Source: Lunularia cruciata (lineage: Eukaryota; Streptophyta; Marchantiopsida; Lunulariales; Lunulariaceae). From it: a stretch of DNA of 64,000 nucleotides. The stretch is from NCBI GenBank assembly GCA_948567375.1, contig OX419758.1, positions 21,457,001 through 21,521,000 of the forward strand. The letters are read 5' to 3'. A program made the translations under genes and the position numbers. Below the pieces are notes generated by a model that had not been told where the DNA came from, ran no database searches, and saw only the letters and a program-made list of their open reading frames with translations. Below, one piece after another: positions 22,883 to 36,806 of the stretch. How positions within the stretch are numbered: the first letter of the stretch is position 1; every line of letters starts with the position of its first letter.

Positions 22883-22890
22883 ATTGTGAC
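22756..22890. repeat. Duplicated right end of the short Harbinger element
   Basis: The segment TTATTTATCCCATAGACG...CTATTTCTGACCCCTATTGTGAC (to 22811) is followed about 79 bp later by a second version ending CTGAAACCCCCTATTGTGAC (22890). The duplicated part includes the first bases of flanking DNA (ATTGTGAC). Confidence 0.75.
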
Positions 22891-24271
22891 GCAGAATACG
22901 GAATCGTGTGAACTATAGAGTATTAATCCTTTGCCAATCATCTGTCCCAAATCCAAGAACGAACTTGAGAACGCATTTTAAAGTACTGAACCAACTATCG
23001 GAACGAAAATATGTCATTTAATTGAATTTGTGAGTGAAATTTAGACTTCCAAAATGTTTCAGAAAACGCGTATGAAAGAAAATAATTCGCAAAAAGTAAT
23101 ATAGTCAAGCTGTTTCAAGTTTTGCCTCTTAATAGATGCAGTAGGATTCATGAGCCAAATCTTTTAAAAAGGAACTTCACAGATGACACTTAACTAGAAT
23201 AATATAACGATATATACATACACAAATGTGGAAGTACAAGATTGATGTGAATGATAGGCTGCGCTTAACTTAGACCACATGAATCATCGTTTTCGTATTT
23301 GAGAATTTTTCGTGCAACTGGGGTTGGAAAATTTTGGTAAATTCGACATTCACCGTTCAGGATCGAATTGTATGGATTCACGTTGGGACAGAACAGTATT
23401 TTATATTCGAATGTCATGTGATAATTGTCCATCTCCCTCTCACCTGCAGTGCATCAATCTGAACGGGTACAAAAAGTTCTTTTGGAGATACATGTACGAA
23501 AAGTTTTATTTGAAACTAATACAAATATCAATTTTGAAAATTTCAGTTTCACCATCTAGCTTACTCTCCGCCCTCGAGATAATATCATACTTGTTAGTGA
23601 TTGTAATCCACATATTGGGTGAAAATAAAGATATTTGATAAATCAATTTATACCATGAATAAATTCTTTGAAATCAGACACAGTCGACTATATACAAACC
23701 GTCTGGTACAACTAAATTCAGCAGAGTACTACCATCGAATAATATTAGTCTTTTCCAAATACTATGCAGAAAGCACAATACATTTGCCAATGTATTATTC
23801 GAACATTTTAATTTAATTTTTCTTAATAAGAAAGCATTTGTGTTGGACAGTGTTTCAATACAACAGCGTTTAGATCTCGATAGTCATTCACCACGTCCTG
23901 TTTGTTCTTTCTTTACTTTTTTAACGACGCAATGAGCACGTAAACATATACAAAGAAAGGACCAACAGGGTAGTCAACATCATTATTTGTTATATCCTTC
24001 AGTAAATACGGACATAATCCCTAGCGTTAGATTCCCCCAAGCTATAATCCACATGAGGGATACCTAAAGGTTTGGCTTCCGTCTAAATTCGTGACCTAGG
24101 AAGAGTGAAATACTGAAAATGGAACGGTAGATTTCCAGCTTTGTAGCTTCCTTTAGCTTGTTCTATGGCCGCCTGCCTTTGAAATTCCCCTCTCTAAGAA
24201 TCTACCAAGGTGGTGCTTGACATGCACTTTCTGCTATATGTCAATGCGAGAGACATCTCAAGTAAATGCGC
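22891..24271. other. AT-rich DNA, no gene recognised
   Basis: No supported coding sequence. The right part (about 24,000-24,270) is presumably the 3' region of the minus-strand ankyrin gene. Confidence 0.4.
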
Positions 24272-27200
24272 TCAATGGTGTTTCTTTACGTACTCTTTCA
24301 GTTTCATGGAAACTTCGAGACAGAGTAGACCTAATCTTGGTAGAAAACCTAATATAGAAGAAAACAAGTTATCAAAGATAACTTCGCTGAAAGAAAACAA
24401 AAGATATCCGATGAGGGTTGTATATCGATCCGGGGAAATGAGCACCAAAGACTTGACTAGCCGCAAAAGCCTTCCCACAAACCAGCCAATCGCCAATATG
24501 CAAATAAATCCCCCGACCGCTACCGTACTAATCGTAACACCCCCATGGTTCCAAGATCCATCATTAGATACGATGGCAATCGAGGCTGCTGCAAAAGCCA
24601 CAAGAATGCACACTAAGGAAATCACCAGGAGACTCACTGCGAGGAGCACACTCTTCCGCGCTCGTTTTCCCTCGCTCTGTACTGACTCTGTAGGCATAGG
24701 AAGAGAAGGAATCATACCCAAGACGATGGCGGACAAAGCCACATAGAATGCCAAAGTGTCAAAAATGATGAAAAGCTTGACGGGTAACTTCCCCACCTGG
24801 ACCAGGTGATCGTCCCCATAACCCATTGGGGGTTGGAGCGGTCCAATATACGAAGCGGTTGCAACGAGTGCTGCAGTCACCGATATCGCATTGGCCGCAG
24901 TAGTGAGACTGGTTTTCATTTCTTGGGTTTCTCGTTCCAACCTCTCTGACCACCATGCTCGAAATTCTGGAGAAGTACCAGGACCAGGTTTAGGAGCATC
25001 CGCACGTCCAAAGGTATCCCATACGCTCGCTCCAGCTTGCAAGAGGAGATTGACGCATGCTTGCCGACTATACCGAGCTGAGTTCGTATTGTTATCGTTA
25101 AAAACTTCGTTGACCTTCTTGCACCACCCGTCCCGGAAATTCACAACATGAAGTAAATTCTTCCCGATGCCATCTATTTCTGGCCAACCCCCTACTGCAG
25201 CGTGCATTGCAGTTGCAGGTGCTCGCGACCACCAAGGAACACGTTTCATAAGATCAAATTTCTTACGATTCAAAATGGTCTGGATCGCTAGCGAATCACC
25301 AACTGCAGCAGCAAGATGAAGACCCGGCAAAACTCGATCGTCTTCCGCGTCGAATATCTCTCCTCCTTCTTCTTCATACTTGTGAAAGAACAAGAGTCCA
25401 AATCATTAGATTAGAAAAAGTTACTCATTTTATTGTTTTAAAAGTTATTAAAAAAGTAAATTACTAAAATTATATTATGAAATTTTTTAAATATTATAAT
25501 AAGTTTAAAAATAAAAATAATATTACTTTTTAAAATAAATTTAAATAATTATAAAATTTAAAATATTTTAATATTAAATTTAAAATTAAAATTATTTATA
25601 TTTTATATTTGTTAAAAATAATAATTATACAACATAAAATTTTTATAATTTAATTTAATAATTATAAATTTAATAAAAACATCTCTAAACCCGAACGCGT
25701 AACGTTACATCTCGCTTTCACAATAATCAAACAATAAAAAATAAATATTACACAGGATCACATAATTTAGGGCGATTGAATCTTTGATAAACCACGCTAC
25801 GTTTGTGAAACAGAGTTTAAATACATACTTGGATCATTGATTGAAGATAGGAGATGTTCCCCACGAGTGCGGCAAGGGCGAAGGGAGCGATTCCCTCGTC
25901 GGGAGTGTACCGGTCTCTTGCAGTTAAACTCCGGAAATCTGACAGGTAGCTCCGGACATCTGACAGGTAGGGTTCCATCGCGCACAGAGATATCCCAAGA
26001 GATTCGTATTTTTTGGTTTTCCTGATCATCATTTTATTTTGTAAAATTGATTTACGACGATTTGGAAAATAACGACGTAGAACAAAATTTGAATCTAAAA
26101 CAAAATCTGAGTCTGGAAAAAAATTTGAATCGAATTTTGGTCTACGTGGATTGAATATGGTCAAATGAGTGGCCGTGATTGGTAAAGATTCGATCGGAAA
26201 AGATTCGACCGAGATAAATTTGGATTCTAAATAAAAGAGAGAAGGAAACCAAGAAGTAAATCCATTTCGTGCCGAAACTCTACTCACGTCGACAAAACAA
26301 ATCGCAGCGCTTATTTCAAATTCAAAACTGAGATCCACGTCAGCTCCGTGTTCTAAAAGCATCTCTCGTAGATCCCACGGAAAATCAAAGGCTGCTGCAG
26401 CGCGATGCAAGGGCGTTCGGCCAACTCTGTCCCTTGTATTAGTAAAATCAAAGGCTGCTGCATCGCTTTGCAGTGGGCTTCGGTCACCTCTGGACCACAT
26501 AGGCCATATAGGTTCAGCGAACTGACGCTCAAGCTCATCGAGAGCAGCGAACCCATCCTCACTGAGAGCAGCGCCGAGTAGAAGAAGAAGATCTCCTATC
26601 GAGAGGTGATCTACACCAACGTGAAGCGCTGTTCGCCCTCGACCATCTTTGAGTTCGAATAAGAATACCAACAACTCCTGCGCATCATCTTCCTTCAAAA
26701 TCCCTCTCACAATATCCACACGGCACCGGATCAAATATAGAATTTCAGATGAATCCCGGATATGAACTTCTTTGTATCGATAGGCCGCGGGTAAAGTATA
26801 ATCCCCCTCACGACGATAACTGCATAATGCGAGAAATAAATATTCGGCCATCGGCAAAAAGTTGAACTCGCATTGTTGTGTATAGTACTGAACAACACGA
26901 TCTTTGCTGTCTCCCATTTTCTCCAATACTTCCTTTGTGATTTCCCGGATTCTCTCCAACTTGTAGTCGTCGATCGCTGAGGGAACTGGACGTCCTGCAC
27001 CTAGCTCAATTCCATAGGGATTAGTTCTACATTTCACCAAAAGAGCTTCAGCAAGGAGCCAAGTAACATCCCGATCTCCATTGAGTAGGGCGATTGCAAT
27101 TGTGTCCAGTTTACAGTTTCCCTCAAATGCCAGAATCATATCTCGCAAGCACTCGCAGGGATCAATTGTCATTGGAATCATGTTGCTGCGTTGACTGCTC

Positions 27201-27463
27201 ATGTTGACACTGCCAATGTTGACACGGACTTGTCGATAATCCTCAACGGACTTGTCGATAATCTTCTTCACTAGTTGACTGCAGCCTTGTTTGACAGCTA
27301 CATGCATTGCATTGCACCCTTTCCAACCAGGTCTTATCCTCTCCGCTTCAGATTCATCTGGCCACATAAATAGTAACTCGTTTCCCTCATCCTCATCGAG
27401 AAGGTCGTTGATTTTGAGGGAATTACCCTCGTGTAAAGCGGCGAACCAATCCAGTTTTGACAT
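24272..27463 (-). CDS. Ankyrin-repeat protein with PGG-like four-helix membrane domain
   Basis: Exon 1 is 27463-25829 and exon 2 is 25378-24272, joined in phase 0 (donor CAA|GTATGT, acceptor TTCACAAG), giving about 913 aa with no internal stop. Exon 1 begins MSKLDWFAALHEGN and contains ankyrin-type units (GCNAMHVAVKQGCSQLVKKI, GRTALHVGVDHLS, GRTPLHRAAAAFDF, LLEHGADVDL). A second ankyrin block spans the junction (APFALAALVGNISYLQSMIQ, then LHLAAAVGDSLAIQTIL). Exon 2 ends with four hydrophobic segments. The first is AISVTAALVATASYIGPLQP followed by PMGYGDD, matching the PGG domain of plant ankyrin membrane proteins such as the ACD6/ITN1 type. Those act at membranes in defence or stress signalling; the role here is inferred. 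About residues 393-515 contain no ankyrin motif and start at a GTGAGT, so an extra intron may hide there. Confidence 0.75.
25379..25828 (-). other. Extremely AT-rich intron of the ankyrin gene
   Basis: A 450-bp intron with GTATGT donor and CACAAG acceptor. The stretch 25430-25690 is nearly pure A+T, which is typical of plant introns at an extreme. Confidence 0.7.
26385..26480 (-). repeat. Internal duplication in the ankyrin gene
   Basis: AAAATCAAAGGCTGCTGCA occurs twice about 66 bp apart. It encodes DRVGRTPLHRAAAAFDF and the diverged DRSPLQSDAAAFDF, so one half-repeat was duplicated. A second, 21-bp tandem duplication (CTCCGGANATCTGACAGGTAG) lies at about 25930-25970. Confidence 0.65.
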
Positions 27464-29400
27464 ACTTCCGATTCAGACTCGGACCTCTGCACCACCAGAC
27501 CTTAGAGATTAATTGTAGTAATAAAAACTGATTCGAACGCATGTTCATTTCAGCTTTGATATTTCGATCCTACAATGAGTTTGAAAACCGAAAGACTGTG
27601 CTGCAGAGTCAGTGCGGATTGCTCTATTTCCTCGTGTGGACCTATCCCAAATCTTTTCTCATGACAAGTACTGAGCTGCTCCTACAAATGAAATCTGCTT
27701 TCATAATATCTTTTATGATCTTCTGCCTTGTGCTCGAATCTCCAATGCACGAGCAACCTCACCTCTAGATAAATAACACAACTAGCAGTTTGTACACAAT
27801 AAGAACCCAAGTCCATGTCAAAGCCACACAGATTACAGCTAGCTTTACTCTATCACACTCGGTAAGCGCTAGTCAAACAGAGTCGACGGAACATGATTGC
27901 AAGTTCTATACTGAAAAAGAGAGAACTTGGAGACAAGACAAGTTCAACTTGCAAACGCAAGCAGATAGAAAAATCAAGTTCCGTATGCTGGTGGAAATGT
28001 TGAACTACAGAAACTTAAGTTGAGTGGAACCTCAATTTGACGCGTTGTATACAAAGAGCTGTCCAAACTGCAGGCAATTACAGGAAATAGTTCATTTGCA
28101 CTAATGTTCACAACCCTGTCACGAACGTCCACAGCGCTAGTGCTCACCTCAAAAGAACACTGAGAGGAAATTATGTCAAAACCAGGACAGTCTAGGTCGC
28201 AGCATGAACGCCTCTGAGACAAGATGTGTAGCTCCCTGCTATTTTATCTCCATGTTCGGGAAGGTGTCGTTAGATGCTGAAGGTCGCAGGGGATCAAGCT
28301 CATTGCTGCTGCACCTTAAACATCTCGAATGAGAGAATCACGAATGCCCGAAGAATTCTTTCAGTCGATTCTGGAGTCGTGCAACATAGTTTGAATACGT
28401 CTAATTAGTCGATTCAGACAAAATGGCAAAGTTCGAGCTGGGCTGGGCCTATACCACAGGATAGGGGAAATGAGTAGTCAAAGTAATACGATCCTCCTCC
28501 ATACGGTAGACTGGAACACGCCATCTATATAAGTAACTTTGTTAAATATACTGTATACTTCCTAGTTAAGTTGACGAGAAAAAGTTGAATAAACGAGAAA
28601 CCCCCATCTTGTATAACCTGGTGTGTGTACAGTAGTGCGCTCCATCAATTTAACTTCTCGGCAATGGTACGGAAATGAAACATATTTGCACTCTTCTGTC
28701 AGTATTTTATGTCAGAGGAAAACAATGATATTCCGTGAACAGTAGTTTTCGTTTTTCATTACAACCGGTTCGATCACTCGAACACTTTTAGCCGTCCAGT
28801 GGCAAACAGTACGTAGAAGTTTCCTTCACAACAGGTTATTGAGCCCGGAGAGACAAGAGAGAAAACGAGCCAAATGCATCCCCAAATTGGAAAATAAAGT
28901 GACTACAAGGCATTGAAGAGTGTATAAAAGAAAACGAGCACAAGGCTAAAAAAGAAGGGCAAAGCCTTGCAAAAAAGGAAAGTACCATAACCAAGTAAAA
29001 TTGATATGCAAAGCAAATTGACAGTATAAGACAGGTTTTTTAAGTGCATAATTGGTGGATGAATTCTCCTAGATGTGATAAGGGCTCCCTCAGCTCTGCA
29101 ACATGTGAACTCAATGTCTGAGTTCAAGGGTAAATTTGGTAGATAGGACTGGAGTGTCCTAGATGTGATAAGAATTTCATCTGCCTTTGCATGTCTGCAT
29201 AAACCCAGTGTACCCAGTGGATGGGAAGATAAGGAAATTGGGGTGTGAAAGCTGAAATTTACGAGACTTCTAGGGGCGAGGGTCATTTCCCGAAGGATGT
29301 TTTCGGTACCTGAAATGTGCTTGCGAGTTCTTATAAAATTATATGAAATATTTGTATGTAAAGTGTTTGTAAACTCTCTATGATAATTATACAAAATATT
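27464..29400. other. Upstream region of the ankyrin gene, no further gene recognised
   Basis: The first few hundred bases should hold the minus-strand promoter. A minus-strand 163-codon open stretch (29394-28903) shows no recognisable domain and low-complexity hydrophobic ends; I do not call it a gene. Confidence 0.4.
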
Positions 29401-29404
29401 TGCA

Positions 29405-29720
29405 TGGGTGTAGAAGACTTTTAGGGGTTTTTTTTTTTTATAAACCCTCCATTAGATTTATTAGAGTTTACAAAATGGATTAGGTAAACTATTTCTATGG
29501 CTGTAGAAGACTTTTGAGGGCTTTTCAAATCACCCCTATTAGATTCATTAGCTTTTTTGGGTGGATTAGGTAAAATAATTTCATAGGTATAGAAAACTTT
29601 TAGGGGTCCTTTCAAATCAAACCCTCTCTAGATTAGATAAAATATTTTTATTGATGAAAAAGACATTTAGTGGCCTTTTCAAATGAAACTCAACACTAGA
29701 TTTATTCTATTTACAATATG
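29405..29720 (+). repeat. Degenerate tandem repeat, about four units of 65-95 bp
   Basis: Units start with (T)AGAAGACTTTTAGGGGYTTTT at about 29410, 29503, 29589 and 29656. They continue with CAAATCAAACCCT, TTAGATTTATTAG and TGGATTAGGTAAA-like words. The copies are diverged and separate the host-like part from the retrotransposon part. Confidence 0.65.
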
Positions 29721-30005
29721 TATTAGGTGCAAGTTTAGATGAAAGGAATATTAACGAGAGATGAGAGCTTTGCTTCTTAGGGTAAACTTGATGAGAACAT
29801 GTAAAGAATCTTTTAATTTGGAAATGGTACATACCTTCCCAATAACTTACCTTCTATAATGATCCAAGGACAAGAGAAACACAAGTGAAACATAAAGTTT
29901 CATTCCTCAGTACTTTACTTACCAAGCCAATTTTCACCTCTAGATAACATATCTAGCTAATGGTATTACAATATGTGATTGTCATATTGAACAATTGTCT
30001 TACCA

Positions 30006-30077
<72 letters not shown>

Positions 30078-30702
30078 GATGTCAACATCATACACTATAG
30101 AAGTATAACTCACACATAAGTCATACATGAACTCTAAAGTGTCACAATAATCAGTTCTTCTTCAACTCAAATCACACTGAAACAGATAAGTACTTGATCA
30201 TTCACTCAACATTTTGTCAACAATCGGGCACTGATTATAGTCAAGTCACACCCACTCTAGCTAAGAGAATCCATATGATGCTCATCAGCCTTTGTCCACC
30301 ATCGCCATGAACTCAAAGGCTCAACATCAAAGTGAGCTCTCTAGAGTTACACTTTGAAGGTACACCCCTCTGCTCAACCTAGGTCTCTAGCCCTAGCGGC
30401 ACCATAGATGGCACATTTGATGGTGCAAATGGTGCAAGTGATGGTGGGTCCCATTATGTGATCAATAGCATGAACATGAAATCAGACCGCCAACTAGTAG
30501 TCCATGAGTAACTACCAAAATACCTATGACTACCAACACTACCACTCCAATGTCCAAGTAAACTAGTCTCAATGCTACAAATATCATGATAGTTGTCATG
30601 CATATATACATTGCTACACAACATACATCATGATCAACATTATACACTATAAGTAGAAGCACAACTCACACATAAGTCATACATGAACTCTAAAGTGCCA
30701 CA
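30006..30702 (-). repeat. 3' LTR of copy A
   Basis: On the minus strand it starts TGTGGCACTTTAGAG (30702) and ends TATATGCA (30006). It aligns over its length with 37604-38244 but carries an expanded AT microsatellite at its end. Confidence 0.7.
30009..30074. repeat. (AT)n microsatellite
   Basis: About 33 uninterrupted AT dinucleotides. In the sibling LTR the same place reads TGCATATATACATTG, so the array grew from a TATATA seed at the LTR edge. Confidence 0.9.
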
Positions 30703-33700
30703 ATCATTCCTTTAGCTAGCAGTTAGGTCCCTCTAACTCCATATAACCATCTACTCCAAGTATATGGTATACCTTATGGTGGGCAAAGATCAGGAGGCCG
30801 GGTGCTATCAAGCCCCATTGTTAGTTGCATGTCTACAATCTATACCATATAAAGGGTGAACTAGCTATAGGTCAAGTATATCTAGAACATAACCATTGTC
30901 CTTGAGGAACAACCATGATGGGAGGAGCCAAATATACCATTTTCCATCCTCTCAAACAACCATCACATACTAGCATAGTATCAACTCTACCAAAAGAGCC
31001 ATATAGTATACACCGCAAGCCTGCCCACACAAGTGCCAAGCTTGGGTCCATAATGACATCAATGTTTGGGAGGTGGCATGGTGCACAATTGTGCATGTGA
31101 TCCTTCTAAACAACACCATCATATCCTTCTAACATGAGGACTCCAAAAGGCAAAACCTCATGCACTCTCAAGATAATGCAACCTTTGGTAATATCAAGTA
31201 TCATTGGTGCTATCTATTGTAGATATACATAGTCACCTAGATGAAATCAATGGATTGAGGGTTTATAACCTCCTCCTTGAATAGTAGCACAACATAAGGT
31301 ATCCATATACTGAGCAACCGCTAAGTTCTTAAAGGCCATTAGCATCACTCTTTGAAAGATCTCTACCAGTTGAGAACATGCACTCACCTATATGTTTGGA
31401 TCATCCAAGTCCAAAACTACAATAGAATTTTGACAAATAGCTATAGGTAAATATGGATTTCATGCATAGAGTAGAAAGGAAGGAAGGAAGGATGCTAAGG
31501 TGGCTTGTCGGCTCAACCGATAGCCCATGGCCAGCCAATTACCCTGGCATTATATCCCAAGTGGCCTCTCAACCATACTTATGCAATCCTCTCTTCACCA
31601 TCTAAACCACTCTCTTTGCTAAGCCATCTGCCTTAGATTGATCTCAAGAGTTAGTACGATGATCATTCAAGGCCTTGTCACACAAGACTTGAAACTCCTC
31701 AAGAACTTTATATCCTAATCTATCAAAACCTCAGCAAGTGCACCAAAATGACTAGGAACCTGATCAAATAACAAGTAAGTTGTCTCTTCACTAGACTTGT
31801 CAAGAATTGCCACCAAATCAATCTACTTGGAGAAATGTTGCACCATAACCAAAACACACTAATGATGTCTCATAGTCAATGACAAAGGTCTAGCAAAGTC
31901 TAAACTCCAAAGTAATACAACCCCATGATAAGTAATGGATGTAATTGTGGCAAAGGAGCATTAAATGATGCTCTAACTTGGTCAAAAACCACACATCTGG
32001 CTACAAACTATCGTACATTGGTCTGCACATTGTACCACCAATAATGACTCTAGAGTGAGCTATATATACGCTTTACTCCAAAATGTCCTAGCTCCTCATG
32101 AGCATGATGGACCAACTATGGTCTCTAAGATAGAAGTGGTACTACTTGCACTCTACCATCCTCCCATACATAAAGAAGGTGTCTTCCATCCAATCTAAAC
32201 CGCATAGCTCATTAAAGAACACAGTCTCTCTCCTTGGTACAAATTATGCCACCCATAACACCAGTGCAAAGATAATATATCACTAAGACATCATCATAAA
32301 TGTCTTTCTAAATGGTACCAATATCTCCATCCTCTAGATCTATGACCTCAATAACTCCTACTGTATGCATTGAGAGAGAAACCACCAAAGTCTCAAAAAA
32401 TAAACATAGAAGGTAGATGCATGCCAACCTGGCACCATCTCCTCATCTATCTCACCTGCCAATGTGGTCAGATCCTAGTGGTTGGGACATGGGTTTCTAC
32501 TCATCTCATCTACATCATTGTTCACCATCCAGGTCTATAAATAACCATGAAATCATACTCTTGTAAAATCAAAGCCCATCTTGCAAGCTTCCTTGAAAGC
32601 TTGTCAGACTCCATCAACCACTTCAGTGGTTGATGATTAGGGATGAGAGTGAAGGGGTTACCAAATAGCTAACATATGAAATGTGCTACTGCCCATATTG
32701 TTACCAAGTAGTCTCCCTCACATGAACTATACTTTACTTCTTCTGAATTGTTTGAGTGACTAGCATAGGCCACCACAAACTCCTTCCCCTCATCATCATG
32801 TGGGGTGAGCATTGCTCCAAGCCCCAATGTACTCCAATCATTGTCAACCTAGAATGGTAGTCCTTTGATTGGTCTCCAAAGAATAGGGGGAAAATATCAA
32901 CCTACTCTTGAGCTCTATAAAAGCTCTCTCTTGCTCATCTCCCCAACACCACTCTTGTGTAAGCTTGGTCAGCTTTGTCAAGCCTTTGGCAATAGCACTA
33001 AATCCTCTAAAATAACAGTAATATAAGTTCACCAACCCAAGGAATGCTCACACTCTACTCATATCCAAAGGCCAAAGAATACATGCAATAGCCTCCACCT
33101 TGTTTTATTGAACACCAAGTCATCTAGGGTAGATAGTGAGATCCAAACACTCAACTTGCTTATGGAAGAATCTACACTTTGCAAGATGTAATTTGAGTCC
33201 ATGAGATCTCAATCTCTCAAACACATCCAACAAATGCCTCTCATGCTCCTCCATAATAATGCTATAACCAAAATTTCATCAATATAACACAAAGCAAAAC
33301 CCAATTTTATTAAGATCCTATCCGTGACCCTTTGGAACTTGATAGGAGCAGTATTTAACCCAAATAGTAAGAACTTCCATTGATATAATACATCCTTGTT
33401 GTGAGGATCAATAGCCCAAAATGCTATCTTGGACTTACTTCCCACCTTAATCGGCAATTGATGATATCCTACTCAAAGATCCAAAGTATTGAAGACCTTT
33501 GCATACCCAATCATATCAAAGATCTCTTTTGGTGTAGGCATGGCATACCAATCAGACCTAGTCTATCAGTTGATAGGATGGTAATCTCCATACATCCGCC
33601 TATCTATGTAGTTGCTATGCATATCCTTCTTGGTGGGCATCATTATATTTGACACATACTCTCCATGTGAAATCTCCACCAAACCAGCCTCAAAAAGGTC

Positions 33701-36700
33701 TCTACTCCGGCTTTGAATCAATGTTCTCTCCATGTCACTATATCTATAGGGACATCAAAAAATTGGTGTATCACTAGTAAGCTCAATCTAAATATACCAG
33801 GTCCTTTAGAGCACCCAAATCCTTCATGCTGAAGGCAAAACAACTTGTGTAGCTCCTCAAAATCCTCAAAACTCTTAGTCTTTCTCCTCTTGTAAGCTTG
33901 GGTCCAAGATCTAGGTCCTAAGTATCCTCTATAATTGATGTAAGAGTGGAAGATGTATTGACTAGCTATTACATTGGGCCCTTGGGAGCAATATTATCAT
34001 GCCCCCAACCACTAAAGTTCCCAATCTCAATGTGGAAAACTTGCTTTGATTTGGCTACAAGCTCCATATGTCCTCTATTTGCATCCCAAGTAGACCAAGA
34101 GTTTAACCCAAGTAGACCACGCTCACCTAGATGGACCCCAAGTAGACCATTCTTACTAGTAGCCACTAGTTGTGTCCCAAGAATACCATGTCCACTTGGT
34201 CCATCACCTCCAACATGTGCCTGAATCATCTTGATAGGCACAAAGCTCACAATTGTCTGAGTGGTGATGCATATCAAGCACATCCTATGTTGCTCTGCCA
34301 AGCCAAGGCTCCTAATCCAGGTCAAAAATTTAGGTCCATAGCTTGACTTAAAACCTAATGCCTAGATTCTCTTGACACTTCTATAACAATGGTAATACCG
34401 ATATGGAAACCCATCACCCACTCCCTCTCATTGGCATTAGACTCCACCAACTGCTATAATTGTGAGTCCCAAACAAGTCTAGGTCCTCCTTCTTGAAAAG
34501 CAAGGGTGCTCGGAAAACTCACAAGTTTGGGTAAAATAGCTCTAGGCTATCCAACAAGGCTCACCATTTCCATAGGTGACCTATGAGCCACTACCACTAT
34601 TTGAGACTAGCGCCCAACATCCAAAATATCATGAATACTGAGGTAGTCGAGTCATTGAATCCCATCATAAGCACATTGTAGAACCTCTTTGTGTAAGATA
34701 TTTGTCCACCAAAGATGAAGATGATGAGCTCATGATCCTACTATAGCTGCATCCAACAACACGGCAAGTCCTATCTAAGAATGGACTTAATGTGTACTTA
34801 CCACTACCCAAGTACAAGAATCACCTACCAAAGGGACATTCTCCAAAATGTAGGAAGTGTAAGCTAGAGAAATAGATTGATGAACCTAGAGATGTTGTAG
34901 TATATGTAACATCTTCCAAAACACACCAAAATGGAGACCCTGACCTCGGCCAGCATGTGTATGTCCTTGATAGGGTCATCCAAAAATCACCAAATGAATA
35001 GGAGCATATCTCTCCAAATCATGTATTCCTAATAAGAAAATATTTATTGGTAGGATCTTCTGGTAACCCTTGATGTTGACATTGGTAATAACTCAAGATA
35101 CTAATCGGCCAAGTATGTCACATGATGTAGAGAGACTTGCCTAGCAATCTCATCTCTCTCTACATACGTTACCTCTATACTTGTACACTTGCTCATAATA
35201 CCATAGCTAGTCTAATGCTAATCCTACCAAACAATTCCAATAGACATGCTCACTCTACTAGATATTGCCCATTAATGAATGTGGTATCCACAGGTGACAA
35301 CATGATAGACTTTAGAGGCTCATCCTCACACTAGTCTTGTGGTGGTACAAAGGCTCCACTCCAAGCCTATTGCACAAATTGATCTACATGCTATTGAATG
35401 CCTCCTCAAAATTCTACAATGGAACATCCAAGGTGGATAGAATGATCCTACTTGTACTCCAAATCCAAGTGATCCCATTTGGTATTGGAGTATCCTCTGC
35501 ATGGGCATTCCCCTCCAATAAATCACCAGGCCAAGTAATAGATCCATTGAAAGCTAAAATTGATGCCATAGTCCTTGACTATAAAGAGCCAAGACTACCA
35601 CTACTAAAGCGTATTAGTAGGCAATATACCCATCCCTCACCTTAGTGCCAATTTGTTCTATAGGAGGTTGTCTCCTCCTAATAGTCAAGACTTAAACCCA
35701 TGGAGTATAATACTACTCTACCAACTAGCACATCATATGACTCTATTATTGTTGCAATAGCTTGAGCTCTCCACATGTGATGTATTATGTAGAATTAATC
35801 CCTATAGATGTTTGGATCTGAAATGGATACCTCTTCACATCGGTCTTCCTTAGCTCTAGACCAACAACTATACCTTTCCCCAATATAAGCTATGAACTAG
35901 AGTCTAATAAGACTCTTTATGGTGTATAGACCTTTCTAAAGGTCCTACCAAATAGACAATCCTCATCTGGTTATCCAATAGGACAACTCTAGGTGTGAAC
36001 CGTGCTCACTCAAAGGTAATTTTAGTTGGTAGCTCTTCCAATCTAGTTGTTATTTCCTACCATTGGTTGCTAAGTGGATCCATGCTCCTCAACCAAGTTA
36101 GCTCCACTATCAACCATCTCTGCTCTAGAAGTAAGAACCACCTCATCTCTACTCTCACAAAGTATGGCAGCCAACTGAAACACTAGAGTTGGGTCAACTC
36201 CAAATGTAAACATGTCATTGGTGAGAATAAAAGGAAGTGCATAATCAATGAAGCTACCCCTAACATTGTGCTAGACTCAATTTGTGTAGTAGTAGGTGGT
36301 TGACTAACATCCAGTCTCTCATGCACTCCATCACCACCTACCACACCTGCACTAGGATGTCTAGGAGCCATGGATGTCATTTGTGGTGCCTCAAAGAGTA
36401 TGAAAGACTAGGGGAGTCTAATCTGTCTACCAACTTCTCCTCTCTATGGATCCATCTCCACTAATGCTCCTCTAGGCTCTAGAGAGCACATACTGCACTC
36501 CTAGTCACTATGAAAAATTTATCTACTTGTGTTGCTCTGCATATAAAGTCCAAGATGTCTCTCTCACTAGCATAAGAGGTGGAAGCCTCAACATCCAAAT
36601 ATAATCTCCTTTGAGCTATAGCCATGCTTGCCAATCTCTACTCCAATTGCTCAATCCAAGTAGCCATGGTTGATCAGAAGTAAGGGCAAGTATTGCACTT

Positions 36701-36806
36701 CTACCAAGTGTGGATTCTCTACCACCACTTCATCCTTGGGACCTAGAGCTCCTTTACCACCTACCATAATAGCCTTACCACTCCATAACTTTGGGTGAAG
36801 GTCAAA

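Noticed and set aside
28903-29394. 163-codon minus-strand frame
   Set aside because: No domain, AT-driven hydrophobic tail, no splice or homology support.
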